NCBI GenBank assembly: GCA_036390995.1
Contig: DASWAT010000208.1
Span: 1 to 6,385, forward strand
Source of the DNA: DASQQQ01 sp036390995
Lineage (GTDB): Bacteria > Actinomycetota > UBA4738 > HRBIN12
Direction of reading: 5' to 3'
DNA length: 6,385 bases
Both the position numbers and the translations under genes were made by a program. Positions 1 through 5,260 of this stretch are shown here, piece by piece; the first letter of the stretch is position 1; the number at the start of each line of letters is the position of its first letter. The notes under the pieces are model-generated. The model worked only from the letters and a program-made list of their open reading frames with translations, had not been told where the DNA came from and searched no databases.

Positions 1-468
1 GAGGCCAACCGCTTCGAGCGGGAGCTCGCCATCGTGGTCCGCCTGGTGGCCCCCGAGCTCCTCCAGGTCCCCGGATGCGCCACGCTGGGCGCCGCCAAGC
101 TCGTGGGGGAGACCGGCGGCGTACGCCGGTTCCGCTCCGAAGCCGCCTTCGCCATGCACGCGGGGGCCTCACCGCTCGAGGTGTCCTCCGGTGAACGCCA
201 GCGCCACCGGCTGAACCGCTCGGGGAACCGCCAACTGAACGCCGCCCTGCACCGGATCGCCGTCACCCAGAAGCGGATCCATCCCCCGGCGCAGGCCTTC
301 CTCGAACGCAAGCGCCGGGAGGGTCAGAACCCACGAGAGGCACTTCGTTGTCTGAAGCGTCAGCTCGCTCGAACCGTCTACCGGACCCTGCTTCGGATCG
401 AGACACGAAAGGGACCGGCCATGCCCCAAACTAGTGTCCGCGCCGTCGACTTGGCGGCGTCGGCTTGA
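1..468 (+). CDS. IS110-family transposase, C-terminal part (5' end outside window)
   Basis: The reading frame is open from base 1 and stops with TGA at 466-468, leaving 155 codons of a protein that is usually about 400 aa. What is seen matches the C-terminal Transposase_20 (IS116/IS110/IS902) domain: a helix-hairpin-helix-like VPGCATLGAAKLVGE, then FRSEAAFAMHAGASPLEVSSG, then RSGNRQLNAALHRIA. In this family the N-terminal RuvC-like DEDD domain (here upstream of the window) and a serine in the C-terminal domain together carry out recombination, guided by a bridge RNA. The serine at codon 46 of the window (bases 136-138, in FRSEAAF) is the likely catalytic one by motif position; this is inferred, not aligned. 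Nothing in the visible part is frameshifted, so the gene may be intact. Only about ten noncoding bases follow the stop, which fits the IS110 group proper (long 5' noncoding end, short 3' end) rather than IS1111. Confidence 0.93.
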   Translation, partial: EANRFERELAIVVRLVAPELLQVPGCATLGAAKLVGETGGVRRFRSEAAFAMHAGASPLEVSSGERQRHRLNRSGNRQLNAALHRIAVTQKRIHPPAQAFLERKRREGQNPREALRCLKRQLARTVYRTLLRIETRKGPAMPQTSVRAVDLAASA

Positions 469-480
469 CATAGGAGCAAC
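1..480 (+). mobile_element. IS110-group insertion sequence, right portion and right end
   Basis: The transposase runs almost to the element's end. The stop codon lies inside TTGACATAGGAGCA (465-478), a sequence of the kind seen at right ends of IS110 elements, which lack terminal inverted repeats. I place the boundary at about 478-482; the exact base cannot be fixed without an empty site. TTGACA at 465-470 is a perfect outward-facing -35 hexamer. In circular forms of this family the right-end -35 can meet a -10 in the left end to make a junction promoter. The left end and the bridge RNA should lie upstream of the window. Confidence 0.72.
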
Positions 481-482
481 CC

Positions 483-503
483 ATGCGGGAGGTGAGGGTG
501 TGA
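483..503 (+). other. possible six-codon leader ORF (MREVRV) at the IS junction
   Basis: ATG at 483 opens a six-codon frame ending in TGA at 501-503. It is preceded by AGGAG at 472-476, six bases before the ATG. The TGA overlaps the GTG start of the amidohydrolase (GTGA, 500-503), the layout of a translationally coupled pair. The AGGAG appears to come from the IS end, so this leader may be a chance product of insertion. No evidence of expression can be read from sequence. Confidence 0.3.
488..496 (+). promoter_or_regulatory. Shine-Dalgarno that fixes the amidohydrolase start
   Basis: GGAGGTGAG (488-496) is close to a perfect anti-16S match, with its GGAGG core ending seven bases before GTG at 500. 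It is by far the best ribosome binding site in the window and selects GTG 500 over an in-frame GTG at 434, which lies inside the transposase gene. Confidence 0.85.
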
Positions 504-1711
504 CCAGGACGGTGTTCACGGGTGGGCGGGTGTTCGACGGGACCGGCGCGGACCCCGCCGAGGCCGATGTGGCGATCGAGGACGGGCGGATCGTCGGGGT
601 CGGCTCGGGGCTCGATGGCGACGAGGGCGTCGACGTTTCCGACGGGGTGCTGCTGCCCGGGCTGTTCGACTGCCACGTCCACCTCGCGATGCGCTACGAG
701 GACTTCGACGAGACCGCGACGATGCATCTGCCGTTCTCGTACCGGTTCTTCACCGTGGCCGAGAACCTCCGCCGCACGTTGGCCCTGGGGATCACCACGG
801 TGCGGGATGCCTCCGGCGCCGACCTCGGCCTGAAGATGGCCGTCGAGGACGGGATGCTCGTGGGTCCACGCATGCAGGTCTCGGTGACGATGCTGAGCAT
901 GACCGGCGGGCACAACGATCCGTGGCTCCCGAGCGGGGGGACGTCTGCGTGGGGGGTGCCGTACCCCGGCATGCCCGACGGTGTGTGCGACGGGCCGGGC
1001 GGCGTGAGCGCGAAGGTGCGCGAGGTCGTCCGTGCCGGCGCGGACGTGATCAAGATCGCCTCGAGCGGTGGGTTCCTCTCGCCGCTCGACGATCCGAGCA
1101 TGCCGCACTTCTCCCAGGACGAGCTCGACGCGATCGTGCGGACCGCCGGCGACATGGGGCGCTGGGTCATGGCCCACGCGCACGGCGCCGAGGGCATCAA
1201 GCGGGCGGTCCGCGCCGGCGTCCGCTCGGTCGATCACGGCACCTACCTCGACGACGAGGGGATCGCGCTGATGCTCGAGCGAGGCACGTGGCTCGTGCCG
1301 ACGCTCACCGCCGGCGACACCACCGACGAGCTCGCGAACGACCCGAAGGTGCCCGAGCCGGTGCGGGAGAAGCTCCGAGGTCTGGGGCGGCCCGAGCTCG
1401 ACGCGTTCCGACGGGCCGCCGAGGCCGGCGTGAAGGTGGCCATGGGCACCGACTGCCCGGTGGCCCCGCACGGCACGAACCTGCGCGAGCTCCAGCTCAT
1501 GGCCGAGAACGGGTTCACGCCGACGCAGGCGCTGGTCGCCGCCACGTCCAGCGCGGCCGAGCTCATGGGTCTGCAGGACGAGCTCGGCACGATCGAACCC
1601 GGCAAGCGGGCCGACCTCGTGGTCGTCGAGGGCGACCCGTTCGAGCTCGCCACGCTCCGCGAGCGGATCCGGCAGGTGTGGAAGGACGGCGTCCGGGTGG
1701 TACCGGCGTGA
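500..1711 (+). CDS. metal-dependent amidohydrolase, prolidase/imidazolonepropionase-like (COG1228 type)
   Basis: A 403-aa cytosolic hydrolase with no signal peptide, of normal length for the family. Seen in order: an N-terminal beta-sandwich segment (TRTVFTGGRVFDG), the metal-binding H59-x-H61 in DCHVHLAMR, K185 in DVIKIASSGG (the usual carboxylated bridging lysine), H226/H228 in AHAHGAEGI, H246 in VDHGTYLDDEG, and the catalytic D318 in GTDCPVAPHG. A C-terminal return to the sandwich follows (GTIEPGKRADLVVVEGDP). The complete ligand set predicts an active binuclear metal enzyme. Relatives include Xaa-Pro dipeptidases of the amidohydrolase superfamily and imidazolonepropionase-like enzymes, so hydrolysis of a C-N bond in a dipeptide or N-acyl amino acid is likely, with substrate unknown. 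The start is GTG 500, because of the strong Shine-Dalgarno and because the conserved fold begins there. The stop overlaps the next gene's GTG (GTGA, 1708-1711), so the two are probably co-translated. An IS110 element ends about 20 bases upstream, so any original promoter has been displaced. Confidence 0.93.
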   Translation: MTRTVFTGGRVFDGTGADPAEADVAIEDGRIVGVGSGLDGDEGVDVSDGVLLPGLFDCHVHLAMRYEDFDETATMHLPFSYRFFTVAENLRRTLALGITTVRDASGADLGLKMAVEDGMLVGPRMQVSVTMLSMTGGHNDPWLPSGGTSAWGVPYPGMPDGVCDGPGGVSAKVREVVRAGADVIKIASSGGFLSPLDDPSMPHFSQDELDAIVRTAGDMGRWVMAHAHGAEGIKRAVRAGVRSVDHGTYLDDEGIALMLERGTWLVPTLTAGDTTDELANDPKVPEPVREKLRGLGRPELDAFRRAAEAGVKVAMGTDCPVAPHGTNLRELQLMAENGFTPTQALVAATSSAAELMGLQDELGTIEPGKRADLVVVEGDPFELATLRERIRQVWKDGVRVVPA

Positions 1712-2361
1712 GCGACGTGACGCCCCACCCACCGGCCACACCGGCGTTCGGGCACGTCGTCCGGGGCGGGCCGGCCCACCGCTACGCGCTCGAGGGGCCG
1801 CTGCAGGTGGTGAAGTTCGCCGTGGGGGAGTTCGACAACAACGTCTACGTGGTCGCCTGCCAGGGCCTGGCGCTGATCGTCGACGGCGCGGCCGAGCCAG
1901 AGCGGATCCTCGGCGAGGTCGAGGACCTGGACGTGATCGGGATCGTCCAGACCCACAACCACCCTGACCACGTCCAAGCGCTCGCGGCGATCACGGAGGC
2001 GCTGCACGTCCCGGTCCATGCCCACCCGGACGATCCGATGCCGGTGCCGGCGCGGCCGCTCGCCGACGGCGACGTGCTCCGGGTGGGTTCGGTGAAGGTC
2101 CGGGTGCTCCACACGCCAGGCCACACGCCCGGCAGCACGTGCCACCTGGTGGACGGGTTCCTGTTCACGGGCGACACCCTCTTCCCGGGCGGCCCCGGCA
2201 ACACCATGGGCAACCCCGCGAGGTTCTCACGGATCATGGAGAGTCTGGATCGGCTGTTCGAGCAGCCCGACCACACGCGGGTCTGTCCCGGCCACGGCCT
2301 CGACACGACGATCGGCCGGGAGCGGCCGTACGTCGAGGCCTGGCGTGCCAGGGGCTGGTAG
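1708..2361 (+). CDS. metallo-beta-lactamase-fold hydrolase, glyoxalase-II-like
   Basis: A 217-aa protein carrying the full di-metal site of the family: T82-H-N-H-P-D-H88 (HxHxDH), H139 in TPGHTPGS, D156 in FTGDTLF and H196 in CPGHG. The fold starts near residue 31 (LQVVKFAVGEFDNNVYVV), so the first 30 proline-rich residues are an extra tail. A start at GTG 1717 (residue 4) is equally possible. The glyoxalase-II-like group commonly hydrolyses thioesters such as S-acyl-thiols, but lactonases and other esterases share these motifs; substrate is not decided. The C-terminal block GPGNTMGNP...TTIGRERP...WRARGW resembles a subgroup common in actinobacteria. The GTG start overlaps the amidohydrolase stop by four bases, a typical operon junction; upstream there is only a weak GGGTGG. 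Its stop is eight bases from the stop of the convergent propeller gene. Confidence 0.92.
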   Translation: MSDVTPHPPATPAFGHVVRGGPAHRYALEGPLQVVKFAVGEFDNNVYVVACQGLALIVDGAAEPERILGEVEDLDVIGIVQTHNHPDHVQALAAITEALHVPVHAHPDDPMPVPARPLADGDVLRVGSVKVRVLHTPGHTPGSTCHLVDGFLFTGDTLFPGGPGNTMGNPARFSRIMESLDRLFEQPDHTRVCPGHGLDTTIGRERPYVEAWRARGW

Positions 2362-2393
2362 CGGCGGAGTCAGCCGCAGCTGCTGGACAGCAG
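2361..2393. terminator. two small tandem hairpins at the convergent gene ends (weak candidate)
   Basis: GCGGC (2361-2365) pairs with GCCGC (2373-2377) around a seven-base loop, and CTGCT (2380-2384) pairs with AGCAG (2389-2393) around GGAC. Both sit at or just inside the stop codons of the two facing genes. Neither has a T-tract on either strand and each stem is only five pairs, so intrinsic termination is doubtful; the position between convergent genes is the main reason to list them. Confidence 0.25.
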
Positions 2394-3533
2394 GAGCGCG
2401 AGCGTACGTCGGCCGTTCTTCGTGTCCCGGTATCCAACCGCCCACGCCGTGCCGTCGGGGAGGGCGGAGACCGCGGCAAGGCTCTCCGACCCGACCACGG
2501 CCGACCCGGCCACGAGGGACCAACGCTTCCCGTCGAAGAGCTGGATGAGCGCGGCGACGCCGTCGCCGGCCGGCCGGCGCCCGACGGCCCACAGGCCCGC
2601 GGCCGACGGCATGCTCGCCGCGTCGAGCTCGCCCTTGCGACGGACGGTTCCCACCGGCTTCCAGGCCGTGCCGTTCCATCGCACGATCGCGGTGCCGACC
2701 GCCCAGGCCTCGTCGGGGGCGCCGGCCGAGACGCCGAACAGGTCGCCCCGAACGTCGAGCGTCGTCCACCTCCACTGGTTGCCGTCGAAGTGCATGGCGG
2801 CCGGCCGCTGGTGGTGGTACCCGACCGCCCACACGTCGTCGGGAGCGGCCGCGTCGACGCTTCGCAGGAGGCTCTTCCCCCCTCCCGCCTTCGTCGCGGT
2901 GACGGTCCAGGCCGTGCCGTCCCAGTGCAGGATCAGTGCCCGCTCCGAGCCGATGCCGGTGTCGCCCTCGTAGCCGACCGCCCACGCGTCGGTGGGCGAG
3001 ACCGTCACCACGCCTGACAGGGCGCCGCCGCCGAGCAGGTTCGGGGCGATCGCCGTGTTCCACGACGTCCCGTCCCAGCGCAGGATCATCGGCTGCGCCC
3101 CGGCCCCACTGGACGCTGATCCGACCGCCCAGACGTCGTCGGGGCCGGTCGCATCGACGGCGGCGAGGGAGTTCTCCAACGTTCCGGTGTCCGGCGCCTC
3201 CACGTCCACCCACAGGGAGCCGTCCCAGTGCTCGATCAGGGTGCTCGATGGGCGGTCCGGGCTCCCGGTGGATCCCACCGCCCAGACGTCGCTGCCGCTC
3301 AGGGCGACCGCGCCGACGAGCTGGCTCCCGGCCTTGTCCGGATCCACCGTGGCCACCTGCTCGGATGCTCGGGTGCAGACGGGCGAGGGAGACGCCGCCG
3401 GCGTGACGACCGCCCGATCCCCGCTGGTGCCGCCGGTTCCCCCGAACAGCGCGTTCACGCCGAATCCGATCCCGGCGGTGACGGCGAACGCCACGACGCC
3501 GTTGCGGAGGGCTCGTCGTTGGGTCGGGTTCAC
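2370..3533 (-). CDS. membrane-anchored seven-bladed beta-propeller protein, function unknown
   Basis: A 387-aa protein. Residues 1-11 are basic (RRALR) and 12-30 (GVVAFAVTAGIGFGVNALF) form one hydrophobic helix, read as a signal anchor with the rest outside the membrane. A Gly/Thr/Ser/Pro-rich linker (31-51) leads to seven repeats from L72 to the end. Each has a leading Leu exactly 12 residues before the Trp of (D/A/L)WAVG (W84, W135, W184, W235, W277, W315, W364). The first six also carry W/F-D/N-G-x-x-W (103, 153, 204, 249, 286, 333). This fits a closed seven-bladed propeller of the kind often found in actinobacterial and Chloroflexi cell-surface proteins, usually with binding rather than catalytic roles. 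The only cysteines are C53, before blade 1, and C386, next to last. The start is GTG 3533, since longer versions run into the oxidoreductase gene; no Shine-Dalgarno is visible. No catalytic motif is recognised. Confidence 0.82.
   Translation of the reverse strand: MNPTQRRALRNGVVAFAVTAGIGFGVNALFGGTGGTSGDRAVVTPAASPSPVCTRASEQVATVDPDKAGSQLVGAVALSGSDVWAVGSTGSPDRPSSTLIEHWDGSLWVDVEAPDTGTLENSLAAVDATGPDDVWAVGSASSGAGAQPMILRWDGTSWNTAIAPNLLGGGALSGVVTVSPTDAWAVGYEGDTGIGSERALILHWDGTAWTVTATKAGGGKSLLRSVDAAAPDDVWAVGYHHQRPAAMHFDGNQWRWTTLDVRGDLFGVSAGAPDEAWAVGTAIVRWNGTAWKPVGTVRRKGELDAASMPSAAGLWAVGRRPAGDGVAALIQLFDGKRWSLVAGSAVVGSESLAAVSALPDGTAWAVGYRDTKNGRRTLALLLSSSCG
2373..3320 (-). repeat. seven propeller-blade repeats (38-51 codons each)
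   Basis: Blades begin at residues 72, 123, 172, 223, 265, 303 and 352 of the propeller protein. At DNA level the most constant part, encoding WAVG, reads ACCGCCCA or a close variant on the plus strand and recurs seven times, often next to CGTCGTCGGGG. Spacing between conserved Trp codons is 51, 49, 51, 42, 38 and 49 codons. Blade 5 is shortest, going from WAVG almost directly to VRWNGTAW. Blade 7 lacks the WDGxxW strand. Confidence 0.85.
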
Positions 3534-3556
3534 GGCGGCTGGGTGGGGTCCACGGC

Positions 3557-3571
3557 AGGTAGAAGCTACTT
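3557..3571. promoter_or_regulatory. inverted repeat, possible operator
   Basis: AGGTAGAAGCTACTT reads as GTAG-AAG-CTAC with an outer A/T pair and one mismatch between (3558/3570). It overlaps the possible minus-strand -10 (TAGCTT), where a repressor would block the propeller promoter. Short palindromes are frequent by chance, so this is a weak call. Confidence 0.25.
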
Positions 3572-3620
3572 CGAACGCGGCGGATCCGTCGCAGGATCGG
3601 CGGCCCGGATCGCCCTTCGG

Positions 3621-3626
3621 TACGCT
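3621..3626 (+). promoter_or_regulatory. -10 element for a probably leaderless mRNA
   Basis: TACGCT lies eight bases upstream of ATG 3635. With transcription starting six to eight bases past the -10, the first transcribed base would fall at or next to the A of ATG. The absence of any Shine-Dalgarno before this ATG supports a leaderless transcript, which is common in actinobacteria. Confidence 0.45.
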
Positions 3627-3634
3627 CTGGTCGC

Positions 3635-5260
3635 ATGGGCGCATTCGAGCGTGACGTGGTGATCGTCGGGGGAGGCCACAACGGGCTGGCCTGCGCCGCG
3701 TACCTGGCGAAGGCCGGGCTCGACGTCGTGGTGCTCGAGCGACGGAGCATCCTGGGTGGGGCGGCGGCCACCGAGGAGCCATGGCCTGGCTACCGCGTGT
3801 CGAGCGCTTCGTACGTGGTCTCGCTGATGCCGACGCAGGTCGTGGACGAGCTGCGGCTGAAGCGGTTCGGCTACGAGGTCTCCATCATCACGCCCGACTA
3901 CTTCGTGCCGTTCCCCGACGGCACCGCGCTCACGCTGTGGGGGGACACCGCGCGCGACGCCGCGAACATCGCGAGGTTCTCGGCGAAGGACGCCGACGCG
4001 TACCTCGCGTTCGACCGGTACTTCGACCGGGTCGCGAAGCTGCTGAGGGACCTGCTGTTCGTCGTGCCGCCGAATGTGCGTCTGCGCGAGCTGCCTCGGT
4101 GGATCTCGATGGCCGCGAAGATGCGCGCCTGGTCCGGGCGTGACGTCCACGAGGCCGTGCGCTTGTTCACGATGAGCGCGGCCGACTTCCTCGACGAGTG
4201 GTTCGAGGACGAGCGGGTGAAGGGCGCGATGGCCACCCAGGCCATCATCGGGGCGTGGTGTGGTCCGATGACGCCGGGCTCCGCCTACGTCCTCATGCAC
4301 CACTGGATCGGCGAGATCGATGGGCACGCCGGCGCCTGGGGATGGGTCAAGGGCGGCATGGGCGGTGTCTCGGCCGCGATGGCTCGGGCCGCGGAGGCGG
4401 CCGGCGCCGAGATCCGCACCGGCGCCGAGGTCCAGCGGGTGGCGATCACCTCCGGCGGCCGCGCGGTGGGGGTCGAGCTCACCGACGGCTCGCTCGTGCG
4501 CGCCGCCCGTGTGGTCTCGAGCGCCCACCCGATCACGACGTATCTCGACCTGGTCGGCGAGGAGCGGTTGCCGCACGACGTGGTGGCCGACGTGCGGCGG
4601 TTCCGGACCCGCTCGGGCTCGGTGAAGGTGAACGTCGCGCTCTCCGAGCTGCCCGAGTTCCCGTCGTGGGACCAGGACGGCGACGTCCACCGCGGCCTGG
4701 CCGCCGTATCGCCCTCGGTCGAGTACCTCGAGCGCGCGTGGGACGACGCGAAGTACGGCCGGATGTCGGAGCACCCGTACGTGGAGGTCGTGTTCCCCAC
4801 CGCGCACGAGCCGGAGGGCCTCGCCCCGAAGGGCAAGCACCTCATGCTCGCGTTCTCCCAGTACGGTCCCTACGAACTCCGCGAGGGATCGTGGGACGAG
4901 GGCGGCCGCGAGGAGTGGGGACGGCGGGTGCTCCGCACGCTCGGCCAGTTCGCGCCCACCCTCGAGGCGGCCGTGGAGCACGTGGAGGTCCTCGCGCCGA
5001 GGGACATCGAGCAGCGGTTCGGCCTGCTCGGCGGCAACATCATGCAGGGCGAGCTCACGCCGGACCAGATGTTCAGCTTCCGGCCGATCCCGTACTACGG
5101 CGACTACCGCTCGCCGGTCGCAGGGCTGTACCTGTGCGGATCCGGCACCCATCCCGGCGGAGGGGTCATGGGCGTGCCGGGGCGCAACGCCGCGAGCGTG
5201 ATCCTCCGCGACCACCGGCGGAACCGCCTGGTGGACCGGGCGAACGTCCTTCGCCGGTAG
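3635..5260 (+). CDS. FAD-dependent oxidoreductase, phytoene desaturase/PYROXD2-like (COG1233 type)
   Basis: A 541-aa flavoprotein, full length for the family. Residues 7-37 are a Rossmann dinucleotide-binding fold: VVIVGGGHNGL gives GxGxxG at G12/G14/G17, and E35 in VVVLERR should hold the FAD ribose. ILGGAAATEE (39-48) is the usual second FAD contact. A central block AWGWVKGGMGGVSAAMARA (234-252) matches the GGM/GG-x-x-x-A element of carotenoid-desaturase-like enzymes. C-terminal LYLCGSGTHPGGGVMGVPGRNAA (498-520) is the closing FAD motif. Such enzymes oxidise or desaturate hydrophobic substrates, but the PYROXD2-like branch has few known reactions, and no carotenoid gene is adjacent, so carotenoid synthesis is not implied. 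The start is well set: ATG lies six residues before the fold, with no Shine-Dalgarno and a -10 close upstream. Its TAG is followed at once by the amidase ATG, suggesting one operon. Confidence 0.92.
   Translation: MGAFERDVVIVGGGHNGLACAAYLAKAGLDVVVLERRSILGGAAATEEPWPGYRVSSASYVVSLMPTQVVDELRLKRFGYEVSIITPDYFVPFPDGTALTLWGDTARDAANIARFSAKDADAYLAFDRYFDRVAKLLRDLLFVVPPNVRLRELPRWISMAAKMRAWSGRDVHEAVRLFTMSAADFLDEWFEDERVKGAMATQAIIGAWCGPMTPGSAYVLMHHWIGEIDGHAGAWGWVKGGMGGVSAAMARAAEAAGAEIRTGAEVQRVAITSGGRAVGVELTDGSLVRAARVVSSAHPITTYLDLVGEERLPHDVVADVRRFRTRSGSVKVNVALSELPEFPSWDQDGDVHRGLAAVSPSVEYLERAWDDAKYGRMSEHPYVEVVFPTAHEPEGLAPKGKHLMLAFSQYGPYELREGSWDEGGREEWGRRVLRTLGQFAPTLEAAVEHVEVLAPRDIEQRFGLLGGNIMQGELTPDQMFSFRPIPYYGDYRSPVAGLYLCGSGTHPGGGVMGVPGRNAASVILRDHRRNRLVDRANVLRR

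Larger units (their letters stand above)
3534..3634. promoter_or_regulatory. divergent promoter region between propeller and oxidoreductase genes
   Basis: A 101-base gap separates the two divergent starts, so both promoters should lie here. On the plus strand TACGCT (3621-3626) fits the TANNNT -10 pattern and ends eight bases before ATG 3635. On the minus strand TAGCTT (3568 down to 3563) is a possible -10 about 30 bases before GTG 3533. No convincing -35 is seen for either. Short palindromes CGGATCCG (3581-3588) and TTCGAA (3570-3575) and an inverted repeat at 3557-3571 lie in the gap. Confidence 0.5.

Noticed and set aside
465..493. A hybrid promoter made by the IS TTGACA and a chromosomal -10 driving the amidohydrolase.
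   Set aside because: The hexamer at 17-base spacing (488-493) is GGAGGT, the Shine-Dalgarno; no TANNNT is present at 16-18 bases.
434..499. An upstream in-frame GTG at 434 that would lengthen the amidohydrolase by 22 residues.
   Set aside because: It lies inside the transposase gene, before the IS end, has no ribosome binding site, and the added residues are not family-like. GTG 500 has a strong Shine-Dalgarno.
922..1707. An N-terminal extension of the metallo-beta-lactamase-fold gene back to 922.
   Set aside because: That part is Arg/Ala/Gly-rich out-of-frame translation of the amidohydrolase; the real protein begins at the GTGA overlap at 1708.
431..1741. A 436-codon open frame on the minus strand opposite the amidohydrolase.
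   Set aside because: The product is Arg/His/Pro-rich low-complexity protein typical of antisense frames in GC-rich DNA, while the plus strand carries a complete catalytic motif set.
3375..3377. C53 of the propeller protein as a lipoprotein attachment cysteine.
   Set aside because: The preceding residues (SPSPV) do not fit a lipobox, and the cysteine is over 20 residues past the hydrophobic segment.
2227..3771. A second long minus-strand frame (514 codons) overlapping the propeller gene.
   Set aside because: It is a shifted reading of the same repeats, Arg/Gly-rich, without the regular WAVG/WDG register seen in the true frame.
3534..3782. A longer propeller protein starting at 3782 on the minus strand.
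   Set aside because: It would overlap the N-terminal FAD-binding part of the oxidoreductase, and its extra residues are Arg/Pro-rich and would sit ahead of the natural signal anchor.
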